Positions 55,245-62,554 of a stretch of DNA of 64,000 bases are shown in pieces. The DNA lies in NCBI RefSeq assembly GCF_019904175.1, contig NZ_CP061913.1, positions 10,974,001-11,038,000 on the forward strand, in the 5' to 3' direction. The notes below the pieces were generated by a model. That model did no database searches and was not told the DNA's origin. It worked only from the letters and a program-made list of their open reading frames with translations. Within the stretch, counting starts at the first letter, position 1, and the number at the start of each line of letters is the position of its first letter. A program made the position numbers and the translations under genes. The stretch comes from Dactylosporangium vinaceum. GTDB taxonomy: Bacteria > Actinomycetota > Actinomycetes > Mycobacteriales > Micromonosporaceae.

Positions 55245-55393
55245 CGTCGTGCTCCTCTCTCTCGTAGAGAGAAACACGAAAAGGCGAGATCTAGACGCGG
55301 TTTCGCAGCGATTGGCCTTCGAGAAATTGACCGACGACATGCCGTTACCTGTGGCGGTCTCGCGCGTTGTACAGGGATTGTGCAACGCACGAA

Positions 55394-55414
55394 TTCCAGG
55401 CCACATGCCTGGAA
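55394..55414 (+). promoter_or_regulatory. Inverted repeat overlapping the whiD ribosome site
   Basis: TTCCAGGC (55394-55401) and GCCTGGAA (55407-55414) are a perfect 8-bp inverted repeat around CACAT. The right arm runs into GGAAGGAGG, the ribosome-binding site of whiD. As RNA the stem would shield part of that site; as DNA it could be an operator. A separate TCTCTC/GAGAGA palindrome lies at 55256-55272 in the same divergent region. Confidence 0.5.
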
Positions 55415-55424
55415 GGAGGAGCGA

Positions 55425-55928
55425 ATGACGAATGTTACTCGCCTGCCCGGTCCGATCGCGGACATTTGGGACTGGCAGCGACTCGGCCTGTGCCGCGGGC
55501 GTGACAGCGCCCAGTTCTTCCATCCGGACGGTGAACGCGGCGCGTCGCGCGGCCGCCGGGAAACGGCCGCCAAGAACGTCTGCCGGGCGTGCCCGGTCCG
55601 CGCGGAGTGCGCGGCCCAGGCGCTGACGACCCGCGAGCCCTACGGCGTGTGGGGCGGCTTCACCGAGGGCGAGCGGCTCCGGCTGCTGGCGCTGGGCTGG
55701 GAGGACGCGGCCGACCGCCGCAACACGCGGGTCGACGTCGCGCGCCTGGAGGCCAAGCTGGGCCTGCGCCCGACCGCACCCACGCCGGCCCCGAACGCGG
55801 GCGCTCAGCAGCCGCTGCGCGCCGTGCCGGGCCGCCCGGGCTCGACGCACCCGGCGCCGGGCGTGCCCTCGCAGCGGCGCCCGCAGGTGTCGGCCGGCAA
55901 CTCCCGGTCGCGCACCGCCGCCCGGTAG
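55425..55928 (+). CDS. whiD: WhiB-family iron-sulfur regulator, WhiD-like
   Basis: A [4Fe-4S] sigma-factor-binding developmental regulator. ATG 55425 follows GGAAGGAGGA. The cluster ligands are Cys23, Cys53, Cys56 and Cys62 (LCRGRDSAQFF; NVCRACPVRAECA), and GVWGG (residues ~74-78) is the beta-turn. The N-terminus TRLPGPIADIWDWQ and REPYGVWGG fit Streptomyces WhiD, as does the location by bldM and groES/EL. At 167 residues it is ~55 longer than WhiD, with a Pro/Gly-rich disordered tail. Needed for late sporulation in relatives (family knowledge). Confidence 0.92.
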   Translation: MTNVTRLPGPIADIWDWQRLGLCRGRDSAQFFHPDGERGASRGRRETAAKNVCRACPVRAECAAQALTTREPYGVWGGFTEGERLRLLALGWEDAADRRNTRVDVARLEAKLGLRPTAPTPAPNAGAQQPLRAVPGRPGSTHPAPGVPSQRRPQVSAGNSRSRTAAR

Positions 55929-55933
55929 AGCCG

Positions 55934-57442
55934 CTACTTCACTTCCACGTCAATCGAGTGCCAACCCGTGGCGCCGTCGGGGTCCGGCGGCGCCACGGCG
56001 TCGGTCTGCGTGTCGCCGCCGTTGTCCGTGGCCCGCACGGTGATGCGGTGCTTGCCCGGGGTGGCCGGCCACTTGAACGTCCACTGGCGCCAGGTGTCGA
56101 TCGACGGCACGGGCAGCAGCGTCGCGCTCTGCCAGGGACCGTCGTCAACCCGAATCTCCACCTTGGAAATGCCGCGCCGCTGCGCCCAGGCGACGCCGCC
56201 AATCATGATCTCGCCGGCCCGTGGACTGCTCCCGTCCCGCGGCGTGTCGATTCTTGACTCGGTCTTGATCGGCCCCTGCGCCGACCATCCGCGCTTGATC
56301 CAATAGGCGTCGAAATCGGCGAACGACGTCAGCTCCAGTTCGACGAGCCATTTCGTCGCGGAGACGTACCCATACAGACCCGGCACCACCATCCGCACCG
56401 GGAAACCGTGCTCGACCGGGAGCGGCTCCCCGTTCATGGCGATCGCGAGCATGGCGTCGCGCCCGTCCAGCAGGGCGGCGGTCGGGGTGCCCGCGGTGAA
56501 CCCGTCGATCGAGCGGCTCACCACCTGGTCGGCGCCCGCCTTGGGCCGGGCCTCGGCCAGCAGGTCGGCCACCCGCACGCCCTGCCACTTGGCGTTGCTG
56601 ATGAGGTTGCCGCCGACCTCGTTGGAGACGCAGGCCAGGGTGATGTACCGCTCGATCATGGGCCGCTTCAGCAGCTCGTCCCAGCTGATCGTGAGCTCCT
56701 TCTCGACCCGGCCGTAGATGCGCAGCTTCCAGTCCTCGGTGGTCAGCTGCGGCACCACGAGCGCCGTGTCGATCTGGTAGAAGTCCTTGTTCGGCGTGAC
56801 GAACGGGGCCAGATCGGGCAGCGTGGCGTCGGCGTCGGGCGGCAGCGGCGCCACGGTGTTGGGCGGCACGCTGGGCAGCTGGACGTTGGCCCGGTCCGCC
56901 TCGACCCCGCGCCGCGTCGACCACCAGCGGCTGGCGAACCCGAGCACGGCCGCGCCGAGCAGCGTATATCCGGCCGAACGCAGAAACGCGCGGCGCTCCT
57001 CCGGGTCGGCGTTGTCGCCGGCCTCGAGCGTGAACAGCCAGTGCAGCACGCCGGCACCCGCAGCCGCTCCGACAAGGGTGGGGACGAAGGCGTACCAGGG
57101 CGCATTGTGGCGGCTGAGGGCGGCGGCGATCCCGATGACCCCGAAGACACCGATGCCGAGATATCCCCACAGGCGCCGCTGCCGCGCCAGCACCCCGATC
57201 CCGGCGGCAAAGGCGGTCAGGACGACGAGCGTCCCGATGCTCAGAGCCAGCTTGTCGTAGGTGTAGAAGACCGCGACCGCGAAGTCCTTGACCTTGGCCG
57301 GAACCGCGTCGATGACCACGCCACCGACGCTGACCAGAGGCGACGTGGTGGCCCCGGTGAGAATCGCGACCGCCTCGGCGACCCCGACCGCTACTCCCGC
57401 GGCGGCGATTCCGGCCAGGGCGGCGAACCTGCGAGTGTGCAC
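55934..57442 (-). CDS. Membrane-anchored molybdopterin oxidoreductase (sulfite oxidase family)
   Basis: A 502-residue protein. Residues 1-165 carry about four or five membrane segments (RRFAALAGIAAAGVAVG, LVVLTAFAAGIGVLA, WGYLGIGVFGVIGIAAAL, LVGAAAGAGVLHWLF), then YTLLGAAVLGFAS. The SuoX-type catalytic domain (residues ~225-400) has the Mo-ligating Cys in ITLACVSNEVGGNLI and the GFPVRMVVPGLYGY block; a C-terminal Mo-co dimerisation domain (~405-500) includes RRGISKVEIRVDDGPWQ. Substrate unknown. It is an external, membrane-bound form without a heme domain. GTG start 57442; convergent with whiD. Confidence 0.9.
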   Translation of the reverse strand: MHTRRFAALAGIAAAGVAVGVAEAVAILTGATTSPLVSVGGVVIDAVPAKVKDFAVAVFYTYDKLALSIGTLVVLTAFAAGIGVLARQRRLWGYLGIGVFGVIGIAAALSRHNAPWYAFVPTLVGAAAGAGVLHWLFTLEAGDNADPEERRAFLRSAGYTLLGAAVLGFASRWWSTRRGVEADRANVQLPSVPPNTVAPLPPDADATLPDLAPFVTPNKDFYQIDTALVVPQLTTEDWKLRIYGRVEKELTISWDELLKRPMIERYITLACVSNEVGGNLISNAKWQGVRVADLLAEARPKAGADQVVSRSIDGFTAGTPTAALLDGRDAMLAIAMNGEPLPVEHGFPVRMVVPGLYGYVSATKWLVELELTSFADFDAYWIKRGWSAQGPIKTESRIDTPRDGSSPRAGEIMIGGVAWAQRRGISKVEIRVDDGPWQSATLLPVPSIDTWRQWTFKWPATPGKHRITVRATDNGGDTQTDAVAPPDPDGATGWHSIDVEVK

Positions 57443-57507
57443 GCCCTAAGCATGCGGCGGTCATCCCGGCCGCACCAAGCCATGTAATGGGACGCTAAGA
57501 AATGCGA

Positions 57508-57536
57508 GGGCCCCGAGCGATGATCGCCCGGGGCCC
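57508..57536 (-). terminator. Terminator of groEL
   Basis: GGGCCCCG (57508-57515) pairs with CGGGGCCC (57529-57536), and the inner GCGAT (57517-57521) with ATCGC (57523-57527), giving 13 pairs. It lies 17-45 bases past the groEL stop on the minus strand, and CTCGCATTTCTTAG follows. Confidence 0.8.
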
Positions 57537-57552
57537 CGTGTTGCAAGTCCGG

Positions 57553-59187
57553 TCAGAAGCCCGGGCCGTGCGAGTGGCCGTGACCGTGGCCACCGGCGGG
57601 AGCCGGCTCGGCGGCGGCCGGCTTCTCGACGATCAAGCTCTCCGTGGTGAGCAGGAGAGCGGCGATCGACGCGGCGTTGGAGACCGCGCTGTGGGTCACC
57701 TTCACCGGGTCGACGATGCCTGATTTGACCAGGTCGACGTACTCGCCCGTGGCCGCGTCGAGGCCGTGGCCGAAGTCGAGCGCCTTGACCTTGCCGACCA
57801 CGACGTAGCCGTCGAGGCCCGCGTTCTGGGCGATCCACCGCAGCGGCTCGACCAGGGCCTTGCGCACGATCGACACGCCGACCTTCTCGTCGCCGGTCAG
57901 GCCCAGGTCGCCGTCCAGGACGGAGGCCACCTGCGCGAGAGCGGCGCCGCCGCCGGGGACGATGCCCTCCTGGACCGCGGCCTTGGTCGCCGAGATGGCG
58001 TCCTCGATGCGGTGCTTGCGCTCCTTCATCTCGACCTCGGTCGCCGCGCCGGCCTTGATGACCGCGACGCCGCCGGAGAGCTTGGCGATGCGCTCGTTCA
58101 GCTTCTCCTTGTCCCAGTCCGAGTCCGACGCCTCGACCTCCTTGCGGAGCTGCTCGACGCGCGCGGTCACCTCCGACTGCTCGCCGCCGCCGTCCACGAT
58201 CGTGGTCAGGTCCTTGGTGACCACGACGCGCCGGGCGGTGCCGAGCTGGTCCAGGGTGGCGCTCTCGAGCTTGTAGCCCAGCTCGGGAGCGATCAGCTCG
58301 GAGCCGGTCAGGATCGAGATGTCCTGCAGCATCGCCTTGCGGCGGTCGCCGAAGCCGGGGGCCTTGACCGCGACGACCCGGAAGGTCTTGCGGATGGCGT
58401 TCACGACGAGGGTCGACAGGGCCTGGCCCTCGACGTCCTCGGCGATGATCAGCAGCGGCTTGCTGTTCTGGACGATCTTCTCCAGGAGGGGCAGCAGCTC
58501 CTCGATGGCGGAGATCTTCTGGGTGGTGAGCAGGACGTACGCGTCCTCCAGGACCGCCTCCTGCGCCTCGCCGTCGGTGACGAAGTGCGGGGAGATGAAG
58601 CCCTTGTCGAACTGCATGCCCTCGGTGATCTCGAGCTCGGTGGTGAGCATCGAGCCCTCTTCGACGGTGATGACGCCGTCGCGGCCGACGCGCTCCATGG
58701 CCGAGGCGATCAGGTCGCCGATGGTGGCGTCCTGGGCGGAGATGGTGGCGACCTGGGCGATCTCGGTGTGGCTGTTGACCGGGGTCGACTTCTCCTTGAG
58801 CGCCTTCACGACCGCGGCCGTGGCCTGCTCGATGCCGCGCTTGATGCCGGCCGGGTTCGCACCGGCGGTCACGTTGCGCAGGCCCTCACGGACCAGCGCC
58901 TGCGCCAGCACGGTGGCGGTCGTCGTGCCGTCGCCGGCCACGTCGTTGGTCTTGGTGGCGACTTCCTTGACCAGCTGTGCGCCAAGGTTCTCGTAGGGGT
59001 TGGCGAGCTCGATCTCCTTGGCGATCGTCACGCCGTCGTTGGTGATGGTCGGGGCGCCGAACTTCTTGTCCAGGACGACGTTGCGTCCCCGGGGGCCAAG
59101 CGTGACCTTGACCGTGTCGGCCAGGCGGTTGACGCCGTGCTCCAGAAGGTGGCGCGCCTCGTCGGAGAAGCTCAGGATTTTCGCCAT
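57553..59187 (-). CDS. groEL: Chaperonin GroEL, His-rich tail form
   Basis: The 60-kDa chaperonin. Normal length of 544 residues with VTLGPRGRNVVLDKKFGAP, ITNDGVTIAKEIEL, VAGDGTTTATVLAQ (ATP-binding) and GIVPGGGAAL. Instead of the Gly-Gly-Met tail it ends GGHGHGHSHGPGF, the His-rich tail of actinobacterial GroEL1, which is encoded with groES; a second groEL elsewhere is expected from family knowledge. Lies 135 bases behind groES, under the same CIRCE-regulated promoter. Confidence 0.97.
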   Translation of the reverse strand: MAKILSFSDEARHLLEHGVNRLADTVKVTLGPRGRNVVLDKKFGAPTITNDGVTIAKEIELANPYENLGAQLVKEVATKTNDVAGDGTTTATVLAQALVREGLRNVTAGANPAGIKRGIEQATAAVVKALKEKSTPVNSHTEIAQVATISAQDATIGDLIASAMERVGRDGVITVEEGSMLTTELEITEGMQFDKGFISPHFVTDGEAQEAVLEDAYVLLTTQKISAIEELLPLLEKIVQNSKPLLIIAEDVEGQALSTLVVNAIRKTFRVVAVKAPGFGDRRKAMLQDISILTGSELIAPELGYKLESATLDQLGTARRVVVTKDLTTIVDGGGEQSEVTARVEQLRKEVEASDSDWDKEKLNERIAKLSGGVAVIKAGAATEVEMKERKHRIEDAISATKAAVQEGIVPGGGAALAQVASVLDGDLGLTGDEKVGVSIVRKALVEPLRWIAQNAGLDGYVVVGKVKALDFGHGLDAATGEYVDLVKSGIVDPVKVTHSAVSNAASIAALLLTTESLIVEKPAAAEPAPAGGHGHGHSHGPGF

Positions 59188-59211
59188 GCTTGTTGATTCC
59201 CTTCAAAGCGA

Positions 59212-59301
59212 CACCGCCCCGGAGCCGACAGGCGACACATGCCTCGTCGGTCGAGGCGTAGTCGACCGGCGGCTCGCGCCTACGCGCGGTCCGGGGCGGT
59301 G
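59212..59301 (-). promoter_or_regulatory. Structured groES-groEL intercistronic RNA
   Basis: CACCGCCCCGGA (59212-59223) and TCCGGGGCGGTG (59290-59301) are perfect 12-bp inverse repeats enclosing 66 bases, within which GGTCGA and TCGACC (around 59237-59256) form another stem. The whole would fold into a multi-arm structure between the two cistrons of the transcript. A role in processing or in differential translation is inference. Confidence 0.5.
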
Positions 59302-59322
59302 GCCACTGCTTCTAGAAAACTC

Positions 59323-59637
59323 TTACTTCTCGATGACGGCGAGCACGTCGCGGGCCGAGAGCACCAGGTACTCCGAGCCGGCGTACTTGACCTCGGTGCC
59401 GCCGTACTTCGAGTAGATGACGGTGTCGCCGACCTTCACGTCAATCGGGACCCGGTTGCCCTTGTCGTCGATGCGACCCGGGCCGACCGCGATGACGGTG
59501 CCCTCCTGGGGCTTCTCCTTCGCGGTGTCCGGAATGACGATGCCCGAGGCGGTGGTCGTCTCAGCCTCGTTGGCCTGGACCAGGATGCGGTCCTCGAGCG
59601 GCTTGATCGCAACCTGCGTCGCGGTAGTCACGGGCAT
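59323..59637 (-). CDS. groES: Co-chaperonin GroES
   Basis: The 10-kDa lid of GroEL. 104 residues, with IKPLEDRILVQANEAETTTA (start and mobile loop ASGIVIPDTAKEKPQEG), VGDTVIYSKYGGTEVKY and the last strand YLVLSARDVLAVIEK. First gene of groES-groEL; two CIRCE operators lie 80-155 bases upstream. Confidence 0.98.
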   Translation of the reverse strand: MPVTTATQVAIKPLEDRILVQANEAETTTASGIVIPDTAKEKPQEGTVIAVGPGRIDDKGNRVPIDVKVGDTVIYSKYGGTEVKYAGSEYLVLSARDVLAVIEK

Positions 59638-59716
59638 ACCCTCCTGGGGTATCGAGCTTGCTTATCGAGTGCCCGGTGAAGCCGTCGTCGCGGGTGCCGG
59701 CCCCGGCCGGGTATGT

Positions 59717-59743
59717 CTGGCACCCTCGGCATGAGAGTGCTAA
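59717..59743 (-). promoter_or_regulatory. CIRCE operator (HrcA), proximal copy
   Basis: On the minus strand TTAGCACTC, nine bases, then GGGTGCCAG. The left half-site is the exact CIRCE consensus (TTAGCACTC-N9-GAGTGCTAA); the right one differs at three positions. It lies between the predicted -10 and groES. Confidence 0.85.
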
Positions 59744-59750
59744 CTCGGAG

Positions 59751-59778
59751 GTTATGCCGGTGGCTAGCACTCCGTCAA
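59751..59778 (-). promoter_or_regulatory. groES promoter
   Basis: On the minus strand TTGACG (59778-59773) and CATAAC (59756-59751), spaced by 16 bases. The -35 box lies within the distal CIRCE spacer, so repressor and RNA polymerase would compete. Confidence 0.65.
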
Positions 59779-59790
59779 CTAGAGTGCCAG
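59764..59790 (-). promoter_or_regulatory. CIRCE operator (HrcA), distal copy
   Basis: On the minus strand CTGGCACTC, nine bases (TAGTTGACG), then GAGTGCTAG: a CIRCE repeat with consensus spacing. Two CIRCE sites in tandem flank the promoter. No hrcA gene is in the window. The distal site is 31 bases from the start of the divergent methyltransferase gene and may affect it as well. Confidence 0.85.
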
Positions 59791-59820
59791 ACACGCCACG
59801 AAATCACCCGAGGAAAAACC

Positions 59821-61026
59821 GTGCGCTTAGAGGACGTTCAGGCCCTGACCAGCGCGGACGGGCAGGATGCGCTGGCCGCCGCGGCCACGCTGGCGGCAAG
59901 CTCGCCGCTGGTGGCGGCCGAGAAGCTGCGCGCGCAGGGCTTCTCGCCGGCCCTGGCTGCCGCGGCGCTCACGCAGGCCGAGCTGCGGCGCCGGGCGGTG
60001 GCGAAGTTCGGCCCCGACGCGCAGCTGATGCTCTTCACCCGGGCCGGCCTGGAGCAGGCGACCCGGGCCCCGGTGGCGCGGCGGCGGGCTGAGCGGCTGG
60101 CCGCGGCCGGTGCGCGCCGGGTGGCCGACCTGGGCTGCGGCGTGGGCGCGGACACGATCGCGTTCGCGCGGGCCGGGCTGCGGGTGCTGGCCGTGGACGC
60201 CGACCCCGTGACGTCCGCCGTGACCGCCGCCAACGTCAAAAGCCTCGAACTGGACGATGTCGTACTCGTAGAAGCCCGCGACGCCACCGAAACCCCTCTG
60301 GTCGCGGTGGAAGCGGTGTTCTGCGACCCGGCCCGCCGGACGTCGGGCGGCCGCCGGGTGTTCGACCCGCGCGCCTACTCCCCGCCGTGGGACTTCGTCA
60401 CCGCCCTGCCCGCCCGGGTCTCCAACACCGTGCTGAAGCTCGCGCCCGGCATCGACCACGCCCTGTTGCCGAAGGGCGCCGAGGGCGAGTGGGTGTCGGT
60501 CGACGGCGACGTGGTGGAGGCGGCCGCCTGGTGCGGCCCCCTGGCCGAGGTGCCCCGGCGGGCCACGCTGCACCGGGGCGACCAGATCCACGAGCTCACC
60601 GGCGGCGGCGACCGGCAGGCCCCGGTCGGCCCGGTCGGCGCCTACCTCTACGACCCCGATGGCGCCGTGGTCCGCTCGCACCTGGTGGCGGAGCTGGCGG
60701 AGCAGCTCGACGGCCACCTGCTCGACGAGTCGATCGCCTACGTGACCACCGGGTCGGATGTGCCGACACCCTTCGCCCGGAAGTACGAGATCATCGACCG
60801 GCTGCCCATCGCCCTCAAGAAGCTGCGCGCCGCACTCCGGGAGCGCGGCGTCGGCGCCCTGCAGATCCTCAAGCGCGGCTCCGCCCACGACGTGGACGAG
60901 CTGCGCAGGCAGCTGAGGCTGGAGGGTGGGGCGAGCGCCTTCCTCGCGCTCACGAGAATCGCCGGCGAGCCGGCCGCGCTCCTGCTCAGACCAGCGGATG
61001 GCCCAGGCGGCGCTGCAGGTCGTTGA
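59821..61026 (+). CDS. SAM-dependent methyltransferase with THUMP-like domain
   Basis: A 401-residue class I methyltransferase. GTG 59821 follows CGAGGAAAAA. Residues 1-95 are a helical N-terminal part (ALTQAELRRRAVAKFGPDA). The SAM site is VADLGCGVGADTIAFARAG (residues ~100-118) with LAVDADP; FCDPARRTSGGRRVF (DPAR in place of NPPY) is the motif-IV region. The C-terminal ~90 residues match the THUMP-like domain appended to these actinobacterial proteins. Substrate unknown; RNA is likely from the domain. Divergent from groES; its end overlaps the facing gene by 41 bases. Confidence 0.87.
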   Translation: MRLEDVQALTSADGQDALAAAATLAASSPLVAAEKLRAQGFSPALAAAALTQAELRRRAVAKFGPDAQLMLFTRAGLEQATRAPVARRRAERLAAAGARRVADLGCGVGADTIAFARAGLRVLAVDADPVTSAVTAANVKSLELDDVVLVEARDATETPLVAVEAVFCDPARRTSGGRRVFDPRAYSPPWDFVTALPARVSNTVLKLAPGIDHALLPKGAEGEWVSVDGDVVEAAAWCGPLAEVPRRATLHRGDQIHELTGGGDRQAPVGPVGAYLYDPDGAVVRSHLVAELAEQLDGHLLDESIAYVTTGSDVPTPFARKYEIIDRLPIALKKLRAALRERGVGALQILKRGSAHDVDELRRQLRLEGGASAFLALTRIAGEPAALLLRPADGPGGAAGR

Positions 61027-61732
61027 GCGTGTCCGCGGCCAGGAGGTCCGGCGAGCGCAGGCCCAGCTGGCTCAGCAGCTGCCGGCCCGTGTCCCGGCAC
61101 ATCTCGTAGGTCAGGCGGTCGTTCAGCCAGCGCAGCCACTCCACGATGTCGTTGATGTAGAAGGCCACGATCTGCTCGGAGTTGCGCTGCCGCCGCTCCT
61201 CGGCCACCACCAGCAGCGCCGCCGCCAGTCGCCGGTGCGCGAAGTCGTGGCCGCTCAGCGCGTCGGCGAACGCGTCGGCCCGGTGCCGGGGCGCGGTCGG
61301 CGAGACGGTCAGCTTGGGAAACGGCGGCTCGCCGGCGGTCCACACCTGGGCGCTGCGCGGCACGAACTCGGGCTCGAACACGATCTCGACCCGGGACGCG
61401 TGGCCGGGGTCGTCCACCGCGACCAGGACCCGCGGGCAGTGGCTGGTGACCTTCGTGACGTACCGCGAAAGCCCCGACCCCTCCTCGACGCAGAACTTGG
61501 CGTCCGGCAGCTTGAGCGGGCCGTCGAAGACCAGCTTGCCGACCCGCGGCCCGGCGCCCTGCCACAGCCGCACCCGCACGGGACCGACCTGCGGGCGGGC
61601 CGCGATGCGCACGTGGTGCTCGGTCGCGGTGACCGGGCCGTCGCCGTCGAACACCGCCAGGTCCACGCTGCTCGTCGCGCCCAGGAACAGGTGGCCGTGG
61701 CCGAGGTACAACTGGACCGAGCCGATCTGCAT
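60986..61732 (-). CDS. Hypothetical protein
   Basis: A 248-residue protein without recognised domains. The N-terminal ~130 residues look like beta strands (MQIGSVQLYLGHGHLFLGAT, VRIAARPQVGPVRVRLWQG), the C-terminal ~100 like helices (IVAFYINDIVEWLRWLNDRL). No signal peptide or membrane span. ATG 61732 is chosen over an upstream in-frame start at 61789 that would cross into the divergent ybaK gene. The convergent overlap of 41 bases with the methyltransferase gene is unusual. I cannot suggest a function. Confidence 0.65.
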   Translation of the reverse strand: MQIGSVQLYLGHGHLFLGATSSVDLAVFDGDGPVTATEHHVRIAARPQVGPVRVRLWQGAGPRVGKLVFDGPLKLPDAKFCVEEGSGLSRYVTKVTSHCPRVLVAVDDPGHASRVEIVFEPEFVPRSAQVWTAGEPPFPKLTVSPTAPRHRADAFADALSGHDFAHRRLAAALLVVAEERRQRNSEQIVAFYINDIVEWLRWLNDRLTYEMCRDTGRQLLSQLGLRSPDLLAADTLNDLQRRLGHPLV

Positions 61733-61749
61733 CTCGCTATTGTGGGCCA

Positions 61750-62244
61750 GTGGCGAGCAAGGGTACCCCGGCGACCGCGATGCTGACACGCGCCAAGATT
61801 GCGTTCACCCCGCACACCTACGAGGTCGACCCCCGGGCGGCGTCCTACGGCGAGGCCGCCGCCGCGGCGCTGGGCGTGGAGCCGACCCGGCTGTTCAAGA
61901 CCCTGGTGACGACCGTCGACGGGCAGCTCACCGTCGGCGTGGTGCCGGTCTCGGCGTCCCTGGACCTCAAGGCCCTCGCGTCCGCGGTCGGCGGGAAGCG
62001 GGCGGCGATGGCCGAGCCGGCCGCGGCCGAGCGGGCCACCGGCTACGTGACCGGCGGGATATCCCCGGTCGGCCAGCGCTCCCGGCTGCCGATCGTGATC
62101 GACGCCTCGGCCGAGGAGCTGGCCACGATGTACGTCTCCGGCGGCCGCCGCGGCCTGCAGATCGAGCTCGCCCCGGCCGACCTGGTACAGGTCACGGGCG
62201 CGACCCTGGCGCCGATCGCGTCGCGGCCGACGGCATCGTCGTGA
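61750..62244 (+). CDS. ybaK: Cys-tRNA(Pro)/Cys-tRNA(Cys) deacylase YbaK
   Basis: Hydrolyses Cys-tRNA(Pro) formed by mischarging. The 164-residue protein has the YbaK fold: TPATAMLTRAKIAFTPHTYE, LGVEPTRLFKTLV with the conserved Lys (~50), and GYVTGGISPVGQRSRLPIVI followed by DASA. All main family blocks are present. GTG 61750 starts it, 18 bases from the divergent hypothetical gene. Confidence 0.93.
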   Translation: MASKGTPATAMLTRAKIAFTPHTYEVDPRAASYGEAAAAALGVEPTRLFKTLVTTVDGQLTVGVVPVSASLDLKALASAVGGKRAAMAEPAAAERATGYVTGGISPVGQRSRLPIVIDASAEELATMYVSGGRRGLQIELAPADLVQVTGATLAPIASRPTASS

Positions 62245-62248
62245 AACC

Positions 62249-62554
62249 ATGACGGCCGTGCGGGCATCGGACGAGGACCGGCGACGCGTGATCGGTGTGC
62301 TCCAGCGGCACACCGAGGAGGGCCGCCTGACCCTGGAGGAGTTCTCCGACCGGGTCGGGACCGTGTATGCGGCGAAGACCCTGGACGACCTGCGCGCGGC
62401 CGTCGTCGATCTGCCGGCGATCACCTCGCTGAAGAAGCCGGCGCCGACACCGCCGCCGGCCGCGTCGGCGCACGACCGCCAGCTGCTACTGACCTTCGGG
62501 CTGGCGATCGCCGCCGTGGTGATCATCGGGATCATCTACGCCCTGCTGAAGTGA
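62249..62554 (+). CDS. DUF1707 (SHOCT-like) membrane protein
   Basis: A 101-residue protein with an N-terminal DUF1707 domain, RASDEDRRRVIGVLQRHTEE followed by GRLTLEEFSDRV, a Pro-rich linker and one C-terminal membrane span (LTFGLAIAAVVIIGIIYALL). Function unknown; the family is typical of actinobacteria. Starts at ATG 62249 or GTG 62258, four bases after ybaK. Its last 69 bases overlap the end of the convergent ABC exporter gene. Confidence 0.85.
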   Translation: MTAVRASDEDRRRVIGVLQRHTEEGRLTLEEFSDRVGTVYAAKTLDDLRAAVVDLPAITSLKKPAPTPPPAASAHDRQLLLTFGLAIAAVVIIGIIYALLK

